A stretch of 53,655 nucleotides of DNA, from contig JAGIAT010000020.1 in assembly GCA_017744715.1 (NCBI GenBank), forward strand, positions 1 to 53,655, read 5' to 3'. Each line of letters begins with the position of its first letter. The stretch's first letter is position 1. Positions 36,101 through 44,649 of the stretch are shown here, piece after piece. Source of the stretch: Niabella sp. (GTDB lineage: Bacteria; Bacteroidota; Bacteroidia; Chitinophagales; Chitinophagaceae). The notes beneath the pieces were generated by a model. It made no database searches. It saw nothing but the letters and a program-made list of their open reading frames with translations, and was not told where the DNA came from. A program made the position numbers and the translations under genes.

Positions 36101-36505
36101 TTACACTTTATCCAGTAAATCCTGTATTGTAATGGCGTGTAACCGTTTCAGCAGGGCCTGTTCGGCTTCTATATTCAAATCATCCATAATGGTGCCTATA
36201 CGCCGGCCAACGGCGCAATGCTGATTGGGAAGGTTCTTGGAATGCGTAAATAATCCGTCCCGGTAAATAATCCTGTACAGATCAGAGAGGCGGATCTTTG
36301 AGGGCTGTACCGCCAGCCGGCTTCCGCCGTTCTTACCCTCCTGCGTTGCCACAAAGCCTGCGTCCCGCAACACACTGATCTCCTTGCGCACCAGTACCGG
36401 GTTGATATTGATGCTGCCCGCGATATAGGAAGACGCCACATCGCCTTCTTCCCTGCCAAGGAGGGTGAGGATATGGATTGCCGTTGCAAAACGCCCGTTG
36501 ATCAT
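36101..36505 (-). CDS. Rrf2-family transcriptional regulator (YwnA-like)
   Basis: DNA-binding protein of 134 residues. A winged HTH spans about 1-85 (FATAIHILTLLG, SSYIAGSININ PVLVRKEISVL, GKNGGSRLAVQPSKIRLSDLYRII). The C-terminal part has a single Cys in NQHCAVGRRIGTIM and not the three-Cys cluster of IscR/NsrR, so a Fe-S sensor is unlikely. This agrees with the YwnA/CymR-like subgroup. ATG 36505 is chosen; the open frame reaches a TTG at 36532 only by reading through the palindrome. It is followed by the YwnB-like gene, and both have matching operators. Confidence 0.88.
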   Translation of the reverse strand: MINGRFATAIHILTLLGREEGDVASSYIAGSININPVLVRKEISVLRDAGFVATQEGKNGGSRLAVQPSKIRLSDLYRIIYRDGLFTHSKNLPNQHCAVGRRIGTIMDDLNIEAEQALLKRLHAITIQDLLDKV

Positions 36506-36529
36506 TCTGTAATTATTTTTATTACAGAA
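36505..36529. promoter_or_regulatory. Candidate autoregulatory operator of the Rrf2 regulator
   Basis: TTCTGTAAT (36505-36513) and ATTACAGAA (36521-36529) form a perfect 9-bp inverted repeat with a T-rich 7-bp centre. The first base overlaps the A of the regulator's ATG, so bound protein would block initiation. The core TGTAAT-N7-ATTACA recurs at 36065-36083. Confidence 0.65.
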
Positions 36530-36642
36530 CAAAGATAGGAATAAGCCCGTTAAAAAACCGATTCCGGTATGTTAAACTTTTACCAACCCGTATTTTCATG
36601 ATTCCGCTATATTTCCGCTAACTTAACGGCAAATTATTCATT

Positions 36643-37080
36643 ATGTCCACGCAGCAGTTCAGTAACCATGTGCGCTATTATACTCCGCACCACTTTATTT
36701 TTTACCCGGTCATCCTGGTGCTGGAAGCGGGAGCTGTTTACCAGGTTTTCAGCGATCCTGCGCTCAGAATGGTATGGATTTTTATTGCCCTGCTGATCTT
36801 ATTAATTGGGTGGTTGTCGTTTATGTTGCGCCAGCATTATGCATTGACCCTGCAGAACCGGATCGTGGTCCTGGAAATGCGGTACCGGTATCTGGTACTG
36901 ACCGGCAAAAATTTTGAGCCAACGGAGCAGCAATTATCGTTTTCACAGATCGCTGCACTGCGGTTTGCCTCAGACGATGAATTGCTTCCGCTGATTGAAA
37001 AAGTGTTGAAGGAAGGATTGTCCTCCGGGGAAATTAAACGGCAGATCAGCAACTGGAAGGCAGATATCAACCGGGTATAA
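36643..37080 (+). CDS. DUF6526-like small membrane protein
   Basis: Protein of 145 residues with two hydrophobic helices (about 18-35 and 45-62, IFIALLILLIGWLSFML). They are followed by a soluble C-terminal part with RYRYLVLTGKNFEPTEQQLSFSQIAALRFASDDELLPLI. The start MSTQQFSNHVRYYTPHHFIFYP and this pattern match DUF6526 proteins of Bacteroidota, which have no known function. It stands alone, divergent from the Rrf2 gene. Confidence 0.75.
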   Translation: MSTQQFSNHVRYYTPHHFIFYPVILVLEAGAVYQVFSDPALRMVWIFIALLILLIGWLSFMLRQHYALTLQNRIVVLEMRYRYLVLTGKNFEPTEQQLSFSQIAALRFASDDELLPLIEKVLKEGLSSGEIKRQISNWKADINRV

Positions 37081-37269
37081 CGGCCCATTACCACAAAGCT
37101 TAAAAAGGTTGATCAAAAACAGATCATTCATAAATTGTGCCGGTCCCCTTTTTCAAAGACCAGGCATTCTTATGCATCAATATGTTCTTATTGCCTGCGC
37201 GATCACAGGAATATATATACGCTGATCAGCTACAGGTAAACGGTCAGCAGTAAATATCAAAAAAGTGCC

Positions 37270-37929
37270 TTACATGGCCCACGCTTTATCTCCTTTTTTG
37301 TATGGATACGCCCCATCATAACGACCGGGAGTTTCCACATACCTCAATGCCTTGGTCATGCCGGTTTCGGAACTAAAATAGCCCCACAAGGTTAGTTGCC
37401 GCATCATGGTAAAATAATGTGGCGGATATTGTGCTTTCAGGTACGCTGCACCAAAGTCATTCTTCACAGCAGCCGTTTTCGCTTTCTCGTCCTGCTGCCG
37501 GTCAAACTGCTCCCTGGCTTTTTTATACGTATCCGTAGTTACATAATCGTTGGCCTCCTTATACAGCCCTGTAAGAAATGCGGTTCTGTCAGCTGGCGAT
37601 AATTGTTCAAATGGTCTTTTAAATTGCCGGTCACAGGCTTCCTTCAACCGGGCAAGACCATCTGTAAATGTTTGGCGTTCCGCTTCAGTATAGCAGTCGC
37701 CCACAATAGCCTGCATAAATGCGCCGATACCGGCTGCCTTAGCGCCCCCGGAGTCCGGAGTAGCCGGAATTATGGTTTCGCCGATCTCATTTAGCAGCGC
37801 CAGATCTGCGGTTGTGAATACATCATGTTTTGCCGCCGGGTTTTTACAACCCGATAAAAATACTTCAGCGCCTACCAGGGTTCCGCCCAGCAAAACGGAT
37901 ACATAGGATAAGGCTTCTCTTCTGTTCAT
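37270..37929 (-). CDS. Gluconate 2-dehydrogenase subunit 3-family protein, putative Tat lipoprotein
   Basis: Protein of 219 residues. MNRREALSYVSVLLGGTLVG is a twin-arginine-like signal, and LSGC at about 25-28 is a lipobox, so a Tat-exported lipoprotein is likely. The mature part (LLNEIGETIIPATPDSGGAKAAGIGAFM, YCTEAERQ-like segment, YFSSETGMTKALRYVETPG) is the Gluconate_2-dh3 family. These small subunits accompany GMC flavoproteins in sugar or glycoside oxidation. The GMC gene is 83 bp upstream on the same strand. The GMC protein has no signal of its own, so co-export on this subunit is plausible. Confidence 0.88.
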   Translation of the reverse strand: MNRREALSYVSVLLGGTLVGAEVFLSGCKNPAAKHDVFTTADLALLNEIGETIIPATPDSGGAKAAGIGAFMQAIVGDCYTEAERQTFTDGLARLKEACDRQFKRPFEQLSPADRTAFLTGLYKEANDYVTTDTYKKAREQFDRQQDEKAKTAAVKNDFGAAYLKAQYPPHYFTMMRQLTLWGYFSSETGMTKALRYVETPGRYDGAYPYKKGDKAWAM

Positions 37930-38012
37930 GAGATTTCTTTTTTTCAGATATAGGCTTTGGAAAATCCTTTTTATTTACCGATCTGATTTTCGCACGCCCT
38001 TTATTGGCCAGG

Positions 38013-39692
38013 TTAAAGATTTTGTTTTTTTAATTCGTCAACAGCATGCTCCGCAGCACGGGCGGTAAATGCCATATATGTGAGAGAAGGGTTTACACAG
38101 CCGGCCGATGTCATAAATGAGCCATCCGTTACAAACACATTGGGGGCGTCCCATACCTGGTTCCATTTATTCAGAACCGAGTTTTTGGGATCTGAGCCCA
38201 TACGCGCCGTTCCCATTTCATGAATCCCCTGCCCCATGATACCGTCATTATCGAACCCATATACATCTTTGACTCCTGCCTTTTCCAGCATTTCCTTGCC
38301 ATCGTTTATGATCTCCCGGCGCATCTTTTTTTCATTCTCCTTCAATTCGGCGTCAATCGCAAGTACATTCAATCCCCATTTATCTTTCCGGTTCTTATCC
38401 AGTGTAACTACGTTTTCGTAATAAGGCAACACTTCTCCAAAGCCTCCGAGCCATACATTCCAGCTTCCGGGCTCGGTTAACGCTTCTTTTAGTGCTGCAC
38501 CTACCGCTATTTCTTCCGCAGCTTTTGTTCCTCGGCCCCGGCCGGCACCCCCCTGGTAACCAAAACCGCGGATATAATCCCGTTTTTCACCATTCAGGTT
38601 CCGGTAGCGGGGAATATATACCCCATTGGGTCTGCGGCCATACGTATACATATCATCGAACCCTTCTGCCCGCCCTCCGGCGCCTGAACCCAGGTGGTGG
38701 TCCATCAGGTTATGCCCCAGCTGCCCACTGCTGCTGCCCAGTCCGCCCGGCCATACGTCCGTGGCAGAGTTCAGCAAAACCCAGGTGCTGTTAAGCGTGG
38801 AAGCATTGAGAAAAACAATCTTTGCCTTGTACTCATAAGTTTTATTGGTTTCCGCATCCAATACCTCTACACCCGTTGCTCTCTTTTTATCTTTATCATA
38901 CAGGATCTTTGTTACAATGCTCCAGGGGCGCAGGGTTAGGTTACCCGTTTTCACAGCGGCGGGCAATGTAGACGATTGTGTACTGAAATAACCACCATAC
39001 GGACATCCCCGGTCGCATTTATTTCGATACTGGCATTTGGTTCGCCCAGGCAGCGCCTCCGTAAGATGGGCACAACGGCCAATGATCATACGACGCTGGT
39101 CGTTATAGGCCTGCTTGATACGGGCGGCAATATCCTTCTCAACAACATTCATTTCCATCGGCGGTAAAAACTGCCCATCCGGCAACTGCGGCAGGTTTTC
39201 GATACTGCCGCTTACACCAATGAACCGTTCCACATGGTTGTACCAGGGAGCTATTTCTGCGTACCGCACCGGCCAGTCAATGGCAATGCCGTCCTTGGCA
39301 TTGGCCTCATAATCAAAATCGCTCCAGCGGTAGGTTTGCTTTCCCCATAGTAATGAACGCCCTCCTACCTGGTATCCGCGAAACCAGTTGAACTGCTTGA
39401 TCTCGGTATAGGGGGTCTCTGTATCATTCGCCCACCAGTCGAGGTTGATCTCATTAGGACCAAAGCCCCGGATACGGTTAGGATTAAGCTGCTTTTGCTG
39501 CAGGGTCATTGAGCCATGGTGCGTAAACTCCCAGGGGCCCTTGCCTGCATTTACATAATCCGTCACGTGTTTTACATCTTTGCCGCGTTCCAGTAACAAT
39601 ACCTTTAACCCTTTTTCACACAGCTCTTTGGCGGCCCAACCGCCACTGATGCCAGAACCGATCACAATTGCATCATAATGTGTTTCTGCCAT
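38013..39692 (-). CDS. GMC-family flavin-dependent oxidoreductase
   Basis: FAD enzyme of 559 residues. The N-terminal DAIVIGSGISGGWAAKELCEKG is the dinucleotide-binding motif. NWFRGYQVGGRSLLWGKQ is a GMC flavin motif. KCQYRNKCDRGCPYGG is a Cys-rich segment seen in the gluconate/sorbosone-dehydrogenase branch. The C-terminal GMC domain has HEMGTARMGSDPKNSVLN, with the expected active-site His, and VTDGSFMTSAGCVNPSLTYMA. With its subunit-3 partner it probably oxidises a sugar, sugar acid or glycoside to a keto compound and passes electrons to a carrier not encoded here. A LacI-type palindrome lies about 100 bp upstream. Confidence 0.92.
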   Translation of the reverse strand: MAETHYDAIVIGSGISGGWAAKELCEKGLKVLLLERGKDVKHVTDYVNAGKGPWEFTHHGSMTLQQKQLNPNRIRGFGPNEINLDWWANDTETPYTEIKQFNWFRGYQVGGRSLLWGKQTYRWSDFDYEANAKDGIAIDWPVRYAEIAPWYNHVERFIGVSGSIENLPQLPDGQFLPPMEMNVVEKDIAARIKQAYNDQRRMIIGRCAHLTEALPGRTKCQYRNKCDRGCPYGGYFSTQSSTLPAAVKTGNLTLRPWSIVTKILYDKDKKRATGVEVLDAETNKTYEYKAKIVFLNASTLNSTWVLLNSATDVWPGGLGSSSGQLGHNLMDHHLGSGAGGRAEGFDDMYTYGRRPNGVYIPRYRNLNGEKRDYIRGFGYQGGAGRGRGTKAAEEIAVGAALKEALTEPGSWNVWLGGFGEVLPYYENVVTLDKNRKDKWGLNVLAIDAELKENEKKMRREIINDGKEMLEKAGVKDVYGFDNDGIMGQGIHEMGTARMGSDPKNSVLNKWNQVWDAPNVFVTDGSFMTSAGCVNPSLTYMAFTARAAEHAVDELKKQNL

Positions 39693-39792
39693 AAAAATAA
39701 AATTGCTTTAAGGATCTATAAACGGCCGGCAACCTTCTTCCGCAGTCATCCACCCGGCCCAACAGGGAATAAATATACTATTTTTTACAATA

Positions 39793-39808
39793 ATGTAATC
39801 GATTACAT
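39793..39808. promoter_or_regulatory. Perfect 16-bp palindrome, candidate LacI-type operator
   Basis: ATGTAATCGATTACAT is a perfect palindrome and fits TGNAANCGNTTNCA at all fixed positions. It lies about 100 bp upstream of the GMC gene, just beyond the terminator of proline dehydrogenase. LacI/GalR operators have this form. A second full match is at 44650-44663. Regulation of the GMC pair by sugar is inference. Confidence 0.55.
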
Positions 39809-39815
39809 ATTTTTT

Positions 39816-39850
39816 TTAAAAAAACCCGCTCACGTATGCTGTGAACGGGA
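39816..39850 (-). terminator. Rho-independent terminator of the proline dehydrogenase gene
   Basis: CCCG-C-TCAC (39825-39833) pairs with GTGA-A-CGGG (39841-39849), one mismatch, around a short loop. On the minus strand the stem is followed by TTTTTTTAAAAAAAA. It is about 60 bp beyond the stop at 39910. Confidence 0.72.
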
Positions 39851-39909
39851 TATTCAATTATACCTGCCGGAAAATAAGGTTTTAAGGAATACGGCGGCCC
39901 AACAACCGG

Positions 39910-41145
39910 TTAGCGTTCCCTTCTCCGCCGCAGCTCTGCCTGGATCAGTCCCAGCTCCCGCCCCGTTTGGCCTTTCACCGACGTGTTCTCCTGTGCACGC
40001 CGCATCAGGTACGGAACCACATCTTCGATGGGACCGAACGGCAGGTACTTACTAACACTGCATCCGGCGGCCGCCAGGTTGAAGGTGATATTGTCACTCA
40101 TCCCATACAGCTGGCTAAAATGTACATGCGGGTGGTTGAACGGAACCTGGTATTGCCGTAACCAGGCCACAGCGTCCAGGTTGCTTTTTTCGTTATGGGT
40201 AGCAATCACCAGTGCGATACGGTCTAAGTGCCCGAGACTGAATTGCACGCCCGCATTGTAATCCCGGTCCGAGCTGGCTTTATCCGGCTGTATCGGTGAG
40301 GGATAATCGTTTTCCGCCGCCCGCGCCCGTTCTTTTTCCATATAGGCGCCGCGTACCAGTTTTACGGCCAGCAGGAAATTCCGTTCCACTGCAGCTTCAT
40401 AACAATCCTTTAAAAATTGCAGCCGGTCATGACGATATAATTGCACCGTGTTATAAATAACCGGTGTGGTCTTATTAAAAGAATCCATCATCAAGATGGT
40501 CAATGCATCCACCGGATCCTGTATCCAGGTTTCTTCGGCATCAATCAACACCCCTATTTTTTTCTCAGCCGCCCGCTCGCAGATCCGCAGCAACCTGGTG
40601 CGCACCCGGTGCCACTCTTCTTTTTCGGCCACATCCAGCTGATCAATCACCTGCAGGTACCGTTTGATCAGGGTTCCGCTGGCCCTGGTCATCAACCCGT
40701 CGATCTTTTCCAGCAATGAAAATCTTGAAAAGCCGGTCACCTTCACACTCATAAAGGGGATATTGGATTGGGTAGCTGCATAATCAATCACCCGTATAAA
40801 TTCGTCCGCCGCATGATCATATTCCTTTTCAGAATCTTCACCGCCTTCTACCCCATAATCCAGGATTACCTGTACGTGGTACTGTCCTAACCGGGCCGCT
40901 ACCTTTGCCGTTTCCTCCAGTGTTTCCCCACCTACAAACTGCTTAAAGATCGTGTTCCTGATCATTCCTTTAACGGGCAGTTTATTTTTGATGGCCCAGG
41001 GTGTGATGCGGGTTCCCAGTTTTACCAGCGCGGGTTGCCCCATCATCGAAAACAGCAGCCTTGCTCTTTTTAACTCACTATCCGATTTGTACTTAAATGC
41101 GAATTCCGTGTTATCGAATGATACCGGCAATTTTTCTTCTTGCAT
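39910..41145 (-). CDS. Proline dehydrogenase
   Basis: FAD enzyme of 411 residues oxidising proline to pyrroline-5-carboxylate, in the single-function (not PutA-fused) form. ATG 41145 (MQEEKLPVSFDNTEFAFKY) is preferred; the frame is open for 32 more codons without conservation. Barrel motifs are FMSVKVTGFSRFSLLEK, VLIDAEETWIQDPVD, LLAVKLVRGAYMEKER and, near the C-terminus, VATHNEKSNLD. The pattern YLPFGPIEDVVPYLMRRAQEN at the end is the substrate/FAD-binding RRxxE region. No P5C dehydrogenase is encoded nearby. Confidence 0.93.
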   Translation of the reverse strand: MQEEKLPVSFDNTEFAFKYKSDSELKRARLLFSMMGQPALVKLGTRITPWAIKNKLPVKGMIRNTIFKQFVGGETLEETAKVAARLGQYHVQVILDYGVEGGEDSEKEYDHAADEFIRVIDYAATQSNIPFMSVKVTGFSRFSLLEKIDGLMTRASGTLIKRYLQVIDQLDVAEKEEWHRVRTRLLRICERAAEKKIGVLIDAEETWIQDPVDALTILMMDSFNKTTPVIYNTVQLYRHDRLQFLKDCYEAAVERNFLLAVKLVRGAYMEKERARAAENDYPSPIQPDKASSDRDYNAGVQFSLGHLDRIALVIATHNEKSNLDAVAWLRQYQVPFNHPHVHFSQLYGMSDNITFNLAAAGCSVSKYLPFGPIEDVVPYLMRRAQENTSVKGQTGRELGLIQAELRRRRER

Positions 41146-41237
41146 ATAACCTTTAGAATATCCGGCAAAGGTAAGGTCGCCACCTGTTCCGTTAGAAAAA
41201 AAATTGACCGGGCGCAACCGTTTGCACCGGCAGCCGC

Positions 41238-41251
41238 ACAAATCGATTGCG
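41238..41251. promoter_or_regulatory. Weak AATCGATT-centred palindrome upstream of proline dehydrogenase
   Basis: ACAAATCGATTGCG keeps the AANCGNTT core but not the outer TG. Its right part CGATTGCGCA is identical over 10 bases to that at 1872-1881 upstream of the GH123-like gene. It is in the divergent gap between proline dehydrogenase and the thioesterase. Weak candidate only. Confidence 0.22.
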
Positions 41252-41340
41252 CATTTGCGGCATTTTTTAAACCGGGTGAATTGTTTTAAATGCGGTTTCC
41301 CGGTTTACCCGTATCCTGTTACTTTTGCAAAAAATCTGAA

Positions 41341-41850
41341 ATGGCAAAGAATCCTGCAGACAGCCTGATTGTGATGACAGAGCTTGTATTACCCAATGAT
41401 ACCAACACGTTTGGAAACCTGATGGGAGGACGCCTGATGTACTGGATGGATATTGCCGCTGCCTTATCCGCACAGAAACATGCGAACCTTCCGGTAGTAA
41501 CGGCATCCGTTGATAATATTTCCTTTGAAAACCCCATCAAACTGGGCAACTCTGTGCACATCGAAGCAAAAGTAACCCGCGCCTTCAACTCATCTATGGA
41601 AGTGCATATGGTAGTACATGGGGAAGACCTGGTAAACCGTTACCGGTATAAGAGCAATGAGGCTTACTATACCTTTGTGGGCCTGGATCCGCATGGGAAG
41701 CCCGCTGCTGTTCCGGCACTGGACCCGGTAACCGAAAAAGAGCTGCTGCTTTTTGAAGGCGCACTCCGCCGCCGGCAGCTGCGGCTGATACTGGGTGGTA
41801 AGATGAAGCCGACCGATGCGGCGGAACTCAGGGCCTTATTCCAGATGTAA
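41341..41850 (+). CDS. Acyl-CoA thioesterase, hotdog fold
   Basis: Protein of 169 residues hydrolysing acyl-CoA to fatty acid and CoA. ATG 41341 starts MAKNPADSLIVMTELVLPND. The hotdog motif NTFGNLMGGRLMYWMDIAAALSAQKHA carries the catalytic region typical of the YciA/BFIT group. SVDNISFENPIKLGNSVHIEAKVTRAFNSSMEVHM follows. The length fits a single hotdog domain. It stands alone, divergent from proline dehydrogenase and convergent with the FMN reductase gene, whose stop is 2 bp away. Confidence 0.92.
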   Translation: MAKNPADSLIVMTELVLPNDTNTFGNLMGGRLMYWMDIAAALSAQKHANLPVVTASVDNISFENPIKLGNSVHIEAKVTRAFNSSMEVHMVVHGEDLVNRYRYKSNEAYYTFVGLDPHGKPAAVPALDPVTEKELLLFEGALRRRQLRLILGGKMKPTDAAELRALFQM

Positions 41851-41852
41851 TG

Positions 41853-42416
41853 CTAGGCTTCTTTGGGCGCCGTTTCAGCTACCCACGCTGCATAGGCTGT
41901 TAAGAACCCTTCCAAAAATTTATCGAGCCGCGCCCGGTCTTCCGACTGGGGATGATTAAAGCAGGCGGCAATATGACTCAGGTAAGCTTCCGGTTGCTGC
42001 ATCATGGGTACATTTAAAAATACCATGAACTGCCGCAGGTGATGGTTGGCCCCAAAGGCACCCAGTCCGCCCGGTGTAACACTGATTACGGCACCTGGTT
42101 TCCGGTTCCACACGCTTTTTCCATAAGGCCGGGATCCCACATCAATAGCATTCTTAAGCAAGCCGGGAACCGAACGGTTATATTCCGGCGTTATAAAAAT
42201 AATTCCATCCCTGGCCCGGATGGCTTCGCGGAAGCGGTGCCAGGGTTCCGGAACGGCTTGTTCCTGGTCTTCGTTATACAGCGGCAGATCGCCAACCTCC
42301 ACGATCTCCAGTTGCAGTCCCGGAGGAGCCATATGAATCAGTTCCTGTGCTACTTTCCGGCTGTAAGAGGCGGCCCGCAAACTGCCGATCAGCAGGCCTA
42401 TTTTCCGAATGGTCAT
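41853..42416 (-). CDS. NADPH-dependent FMN reductase family protein
   Basis: Flavodoxin-like protein of 187 residues. ATG 42416 gives MTIRKIGLLIGSLRAASYSRKVAQEL with the phosphate-binding GSLRxxSxxRK motif. The frame continues upstream but lacks conservation. GIIFITPEYNRSVPGLLKNAIDVGSRP is the second family signature, and WNRKPGAVISVTPGGLGAFGANHHLRQ follows. Such enzymes reduce FMN, quinones, azo compounds or chromate. The physiological role here is not known. Confidence 0.9.
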   Translation of the reverse strand: MTIRKIGLLIGSLRAASYSRKVAQELIHMAPPGLQLEIVEVGDLPLYNEDQEQAVPEPWHRFREAIRARDGIIFITPEYNRSVPGLLKNAIDVGSRPYGKSVWNRKPGAVISVTPGGLGAFGANHHLRQFMVFLNVPMMQQPEAYLSHIAACFNHPQSEDRARLDKFLEGFLTAYAAWVAETAPKEA

Positions 42417-42665
42417 ATAAAAAGGTTTGGTTAAAAATAGCTGAACCCGGGCAAAGCACAAAACCGGGGCAAAAGATATTTGTGGCAGGCAGGTGGTTAG
42501 GTTTAAACGTAAGGGAAAGCAAGGGTTCCGCCGGGTACCAAAGAAATACATAGCATCGCTCATTGCGGGCTTGCGGGTCTTTTACATATATCCGGTAAAA
42601 ACCCAGGCACAGCGTGCCCTACAGTGGCCTGGGGCAACGTTCAAAACCATGCGCCGTGTCCTGTT

Positions 42666-43085
42666 TTACTTTGCTTCAAGGATAAGCTCATTATGCCCAA
42701 AACCTCCACGATGTTCCTGAAAATAGGCTTTTAAAGCGTTCTTATCATTTAATTGTTCTGTACCACTATGATTTGTAATCATAACAGAGTCGATATTCCC
42801 GATCAGCGCATCCAGGGAGGCGTCGTCCCATGTTCCCATACCAAAATAAAACCTCCGGCTGGTTGTATCATGCCCGGGAACGCGGATCACGATCTTTGCG
42901 GTGTCACCGGCAGCCCCTTTACCGGTCAGCGCCTTGTTGCCATATAACACTACCGAACTATTTTTTTTGCCGGAAGCCCGTATCTCCATGATCCGGGCAT
43001 AATCACAGCCCGTCAGGATGCCTGGTCCGGCAATGGAAAGGATCATTGTCAGCAGCAGACCGGTTAAAGTGTTTCCTTTTTTCAT
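42666..43085 (-). CDS. Hypothetical lipoprotein
   Basis: Protein of 139 residues, not recognised as a known family. ATG 43085 gives MKKGNTLTGLLLTMILSIAG followed by the lipobox ILTGC, so it is probably anchored in a membrane. The mature part contains RIMEIRASGKKNSSVVLYGNK, IVIRVPGHDTTSRRFYFGMGTWDD, and ITNHSGTEQLNDKNALKAYFQEH. The last part resembles a small alpha-beta region. No conserved catalytic residues are visible and it has no obvious operon partner. Confidence 0.65.
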   Translation of the reverse strand: MKKGNTLTGLLLTMILSIAGPGILTGCDYARIMEIRASGKKNSSVVLYGNKALTGKGAAGDTAKIVIRVPGHDTTSRRFYFGMGTWDDASLDALIGNIDSVMITNHSGTEQLNDKNALKAYFQEHRGGFGHNELILEAK

Positions 43086-43169
43086 TTTTAGCGGATTGAA
43101 TCGTTTACAATACACCTTTAATACCGGTACCTTGCTGCGGGTAACCCTTCCTGTACGTTATAAAATCAA

Positions 43170-43194
43170 AGAGCCGGCATCAGCAGCCGGCTCT
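43170..43194 (-). terminator. Rho-independent terminator of the TrpB2-like gene
   Basis: AGAGCCGGC (43170-43178) pairs perfectly with GCCGGCTCT (43186-43194) around a 7-nt loop. On the minus strand it is followed by TTGATTTTAT, and on the plus strand by TTATCTC. It is 30 bp beyond the stop at 43224. Confidence 0.82.
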
Positions 43195-43223
43195 TTATCT
43201 CAATCTCAGATCAACTAAGATCT

Positions 43224-44582
43224 TTATTGCGGCTGCAATGCTTCAATATCGTTCAGCGCCACTGTCAGCTCCTCATCCGTGAACGAATGGTTTACCAGCT
43301 TGCCGTCAAAATAATCCTGGTAAGCAGCCATATCCACAAAGCCATGTCCGCACAGGTTGAACAGGATGTTTTTTTGCACACCCTCTTCACGCGCCCTGTT
43401 TACCTCGCGGATCACCTGGGCGATACCATGATTTGCTTCCGGCGCCGGCACAATACCTTCTGCCTTTGCAAACAATACACCGGCTTCAAAGCATTCCAGC
43501 TGCTGAATGGCATTTGCCTCAATCAGTCCGTCCTTTAGCAACTGACTGCATAATACACTGGCGCCATGATACCGTAACCCACCCGCATGGATCGCCGCAG
43601 GAGTAAACGTATGTCCCAGTGTAAACATCGGCAGTAATGGTGTATACCCCTGCGTATCTCCAAAATCATACATAAATTTGCCCTTGGTCAGTTTCGGACA
43701 GGAAGCTGGCTCCACGGCCACACAGCGCACATTTTTTCCTTCAATCTTATCCTTAATAAACGGGAACGACAGCCCCGCAAAATTGGACCCGCCGCCCAGG
43801 GGCGCAATGATCACATCCGGATAGTCGCCGGTGTATTCCAGTTGTTTTTTTGCCTCCTGGCCAATGATGGTCTGGTGCAGCAGCACATGGTTCAGCACCG
43901 ATCCCAGGGAATACTTGGTATCCTCATCACCGGCCGCAATTTCAATCGCTTCCGATATCGCCAGGCCCAAACTGCCCGGTGTATCCGGGTTTGCCCCCAG
44001 GGCGTTCCTTCCCGCCTGCGTATTGGTACTTGGAGAAGCGTATACCTTCGCACCAAATGTATTCATTAATATTTTCCGGTACGGCTTCTGGTTAAAGCTG
44101 ATGCGCACCATATACACTTCGCAATCGATCCCGAAATGCGCGCAGGCAAAACTTAAGGCCGTTCCCCACTGCCCGGCGCCGGTTTCGGTAATGATCCGTT
44201 TTACCCCGGCCTTCTTATTATAATACGCCTGCGGGATGGCCGTATTGGGCTTATGCGATCCGCTGGGGCTGGTACCTTCATATTTATAATAGATCTTACA
44301 ATCCGTTTTCAATGCCTTTTCAAACTCCGTTGCGCGGATCAACGGTGTGGGTCGCCAGATCCGGTAAGCTTCCTGCACTTCCTCCGGTATATCGATATAC
44401 CGTTCTGCAGATACTTCCTGCAGGATCAGGTCCATCGGAAATAACGGGGCCAGATCTTCCCCGCTAATCGGTTGCTTCGTACCCGGATGCAGCGGTGGCA
44501 GCGGTTTATTCGGCATGTCTGCTACAATATTATACCATTGCGTAGGCATGTCTTTTTCATTCAAAACGATCTTCTTTTCCAT
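43224..44582 (-). CDS. TrpB2-type tryptophan synthase beta-like PLP enzyme
   Basis: PLP-dependent enzyme of 452 residues. ATG 44582 (MEKKIVLNEKDMPTQWYNIV) matches the TrpB2 start. PLP-binding Lys lies in TSPSGSHKPNTAIPQAYY, ETGAGQWGTALSFA is the active-site loop, and IIAPLGGGSNFAGLSFPF binds the phosphate. At about 450 residues with this N-terminal extension it belongs to TrpB2, not the TrpA-coupled TrpB1. TrpB2 enzymes can join indole and serine, and may serve salvage or other beta-replacement reactions. No trp operon is nearby. A LacI-type box is at 44650-44663. Confidence 0.92.
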   Translation of the reverse strand: MEKKIVLNEKDMPTQWYNIVADMPNKPLPPLHPGTKQPISGEDLAPLFPMDLILQEVSAERYIDIPEEVQEAYRIWRPTPLIRATEFEKALKTDCKIYYKYEGTSPSGSHKPNTAIPQAYYNKKAGVKRIITETGAGQWGTALSFACAHFGIDCEVYMVRISFNQKPYRKILMNTFGAKVYASPSTNTQAGRNALGANPDTPGSLGLAISEAIEIAAGDEDTKYSLGSVLNHVLLHQTIIGQEAKKQLEYTGDYPDVIIAPLGGGSNFAGLSFPFIKDKIEGKNVRCVAVEPASCPKLTKGKFMYDFGDTQGYTPLLPMFTLGHTFTPAAIHAGGLRYHGASVLCSQLLKDGLIEANAIQQLECFEAGVLFAKAEGIVPAPEANHGIAQVIREVNRAREEGVQKNILFNLCGHGFVDMAAYQDYFDGKLVNHSFTDEELTVALNDIEALQPQ

Positions 44583-44649
44583 TAAAATATATTTATTTTT
44601 TGGTTGAATTAAGAACAACTAATATAAGTCAGTTCTGCTATATAAACAA

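Noticed and set aside
43224..44582. Ordinary TrpA-partnered tryptophan synthase beta subunit
   Set aside because: Length and N-terminal segment fit TrpB2, and no trpA or other trp gene is adjacent.
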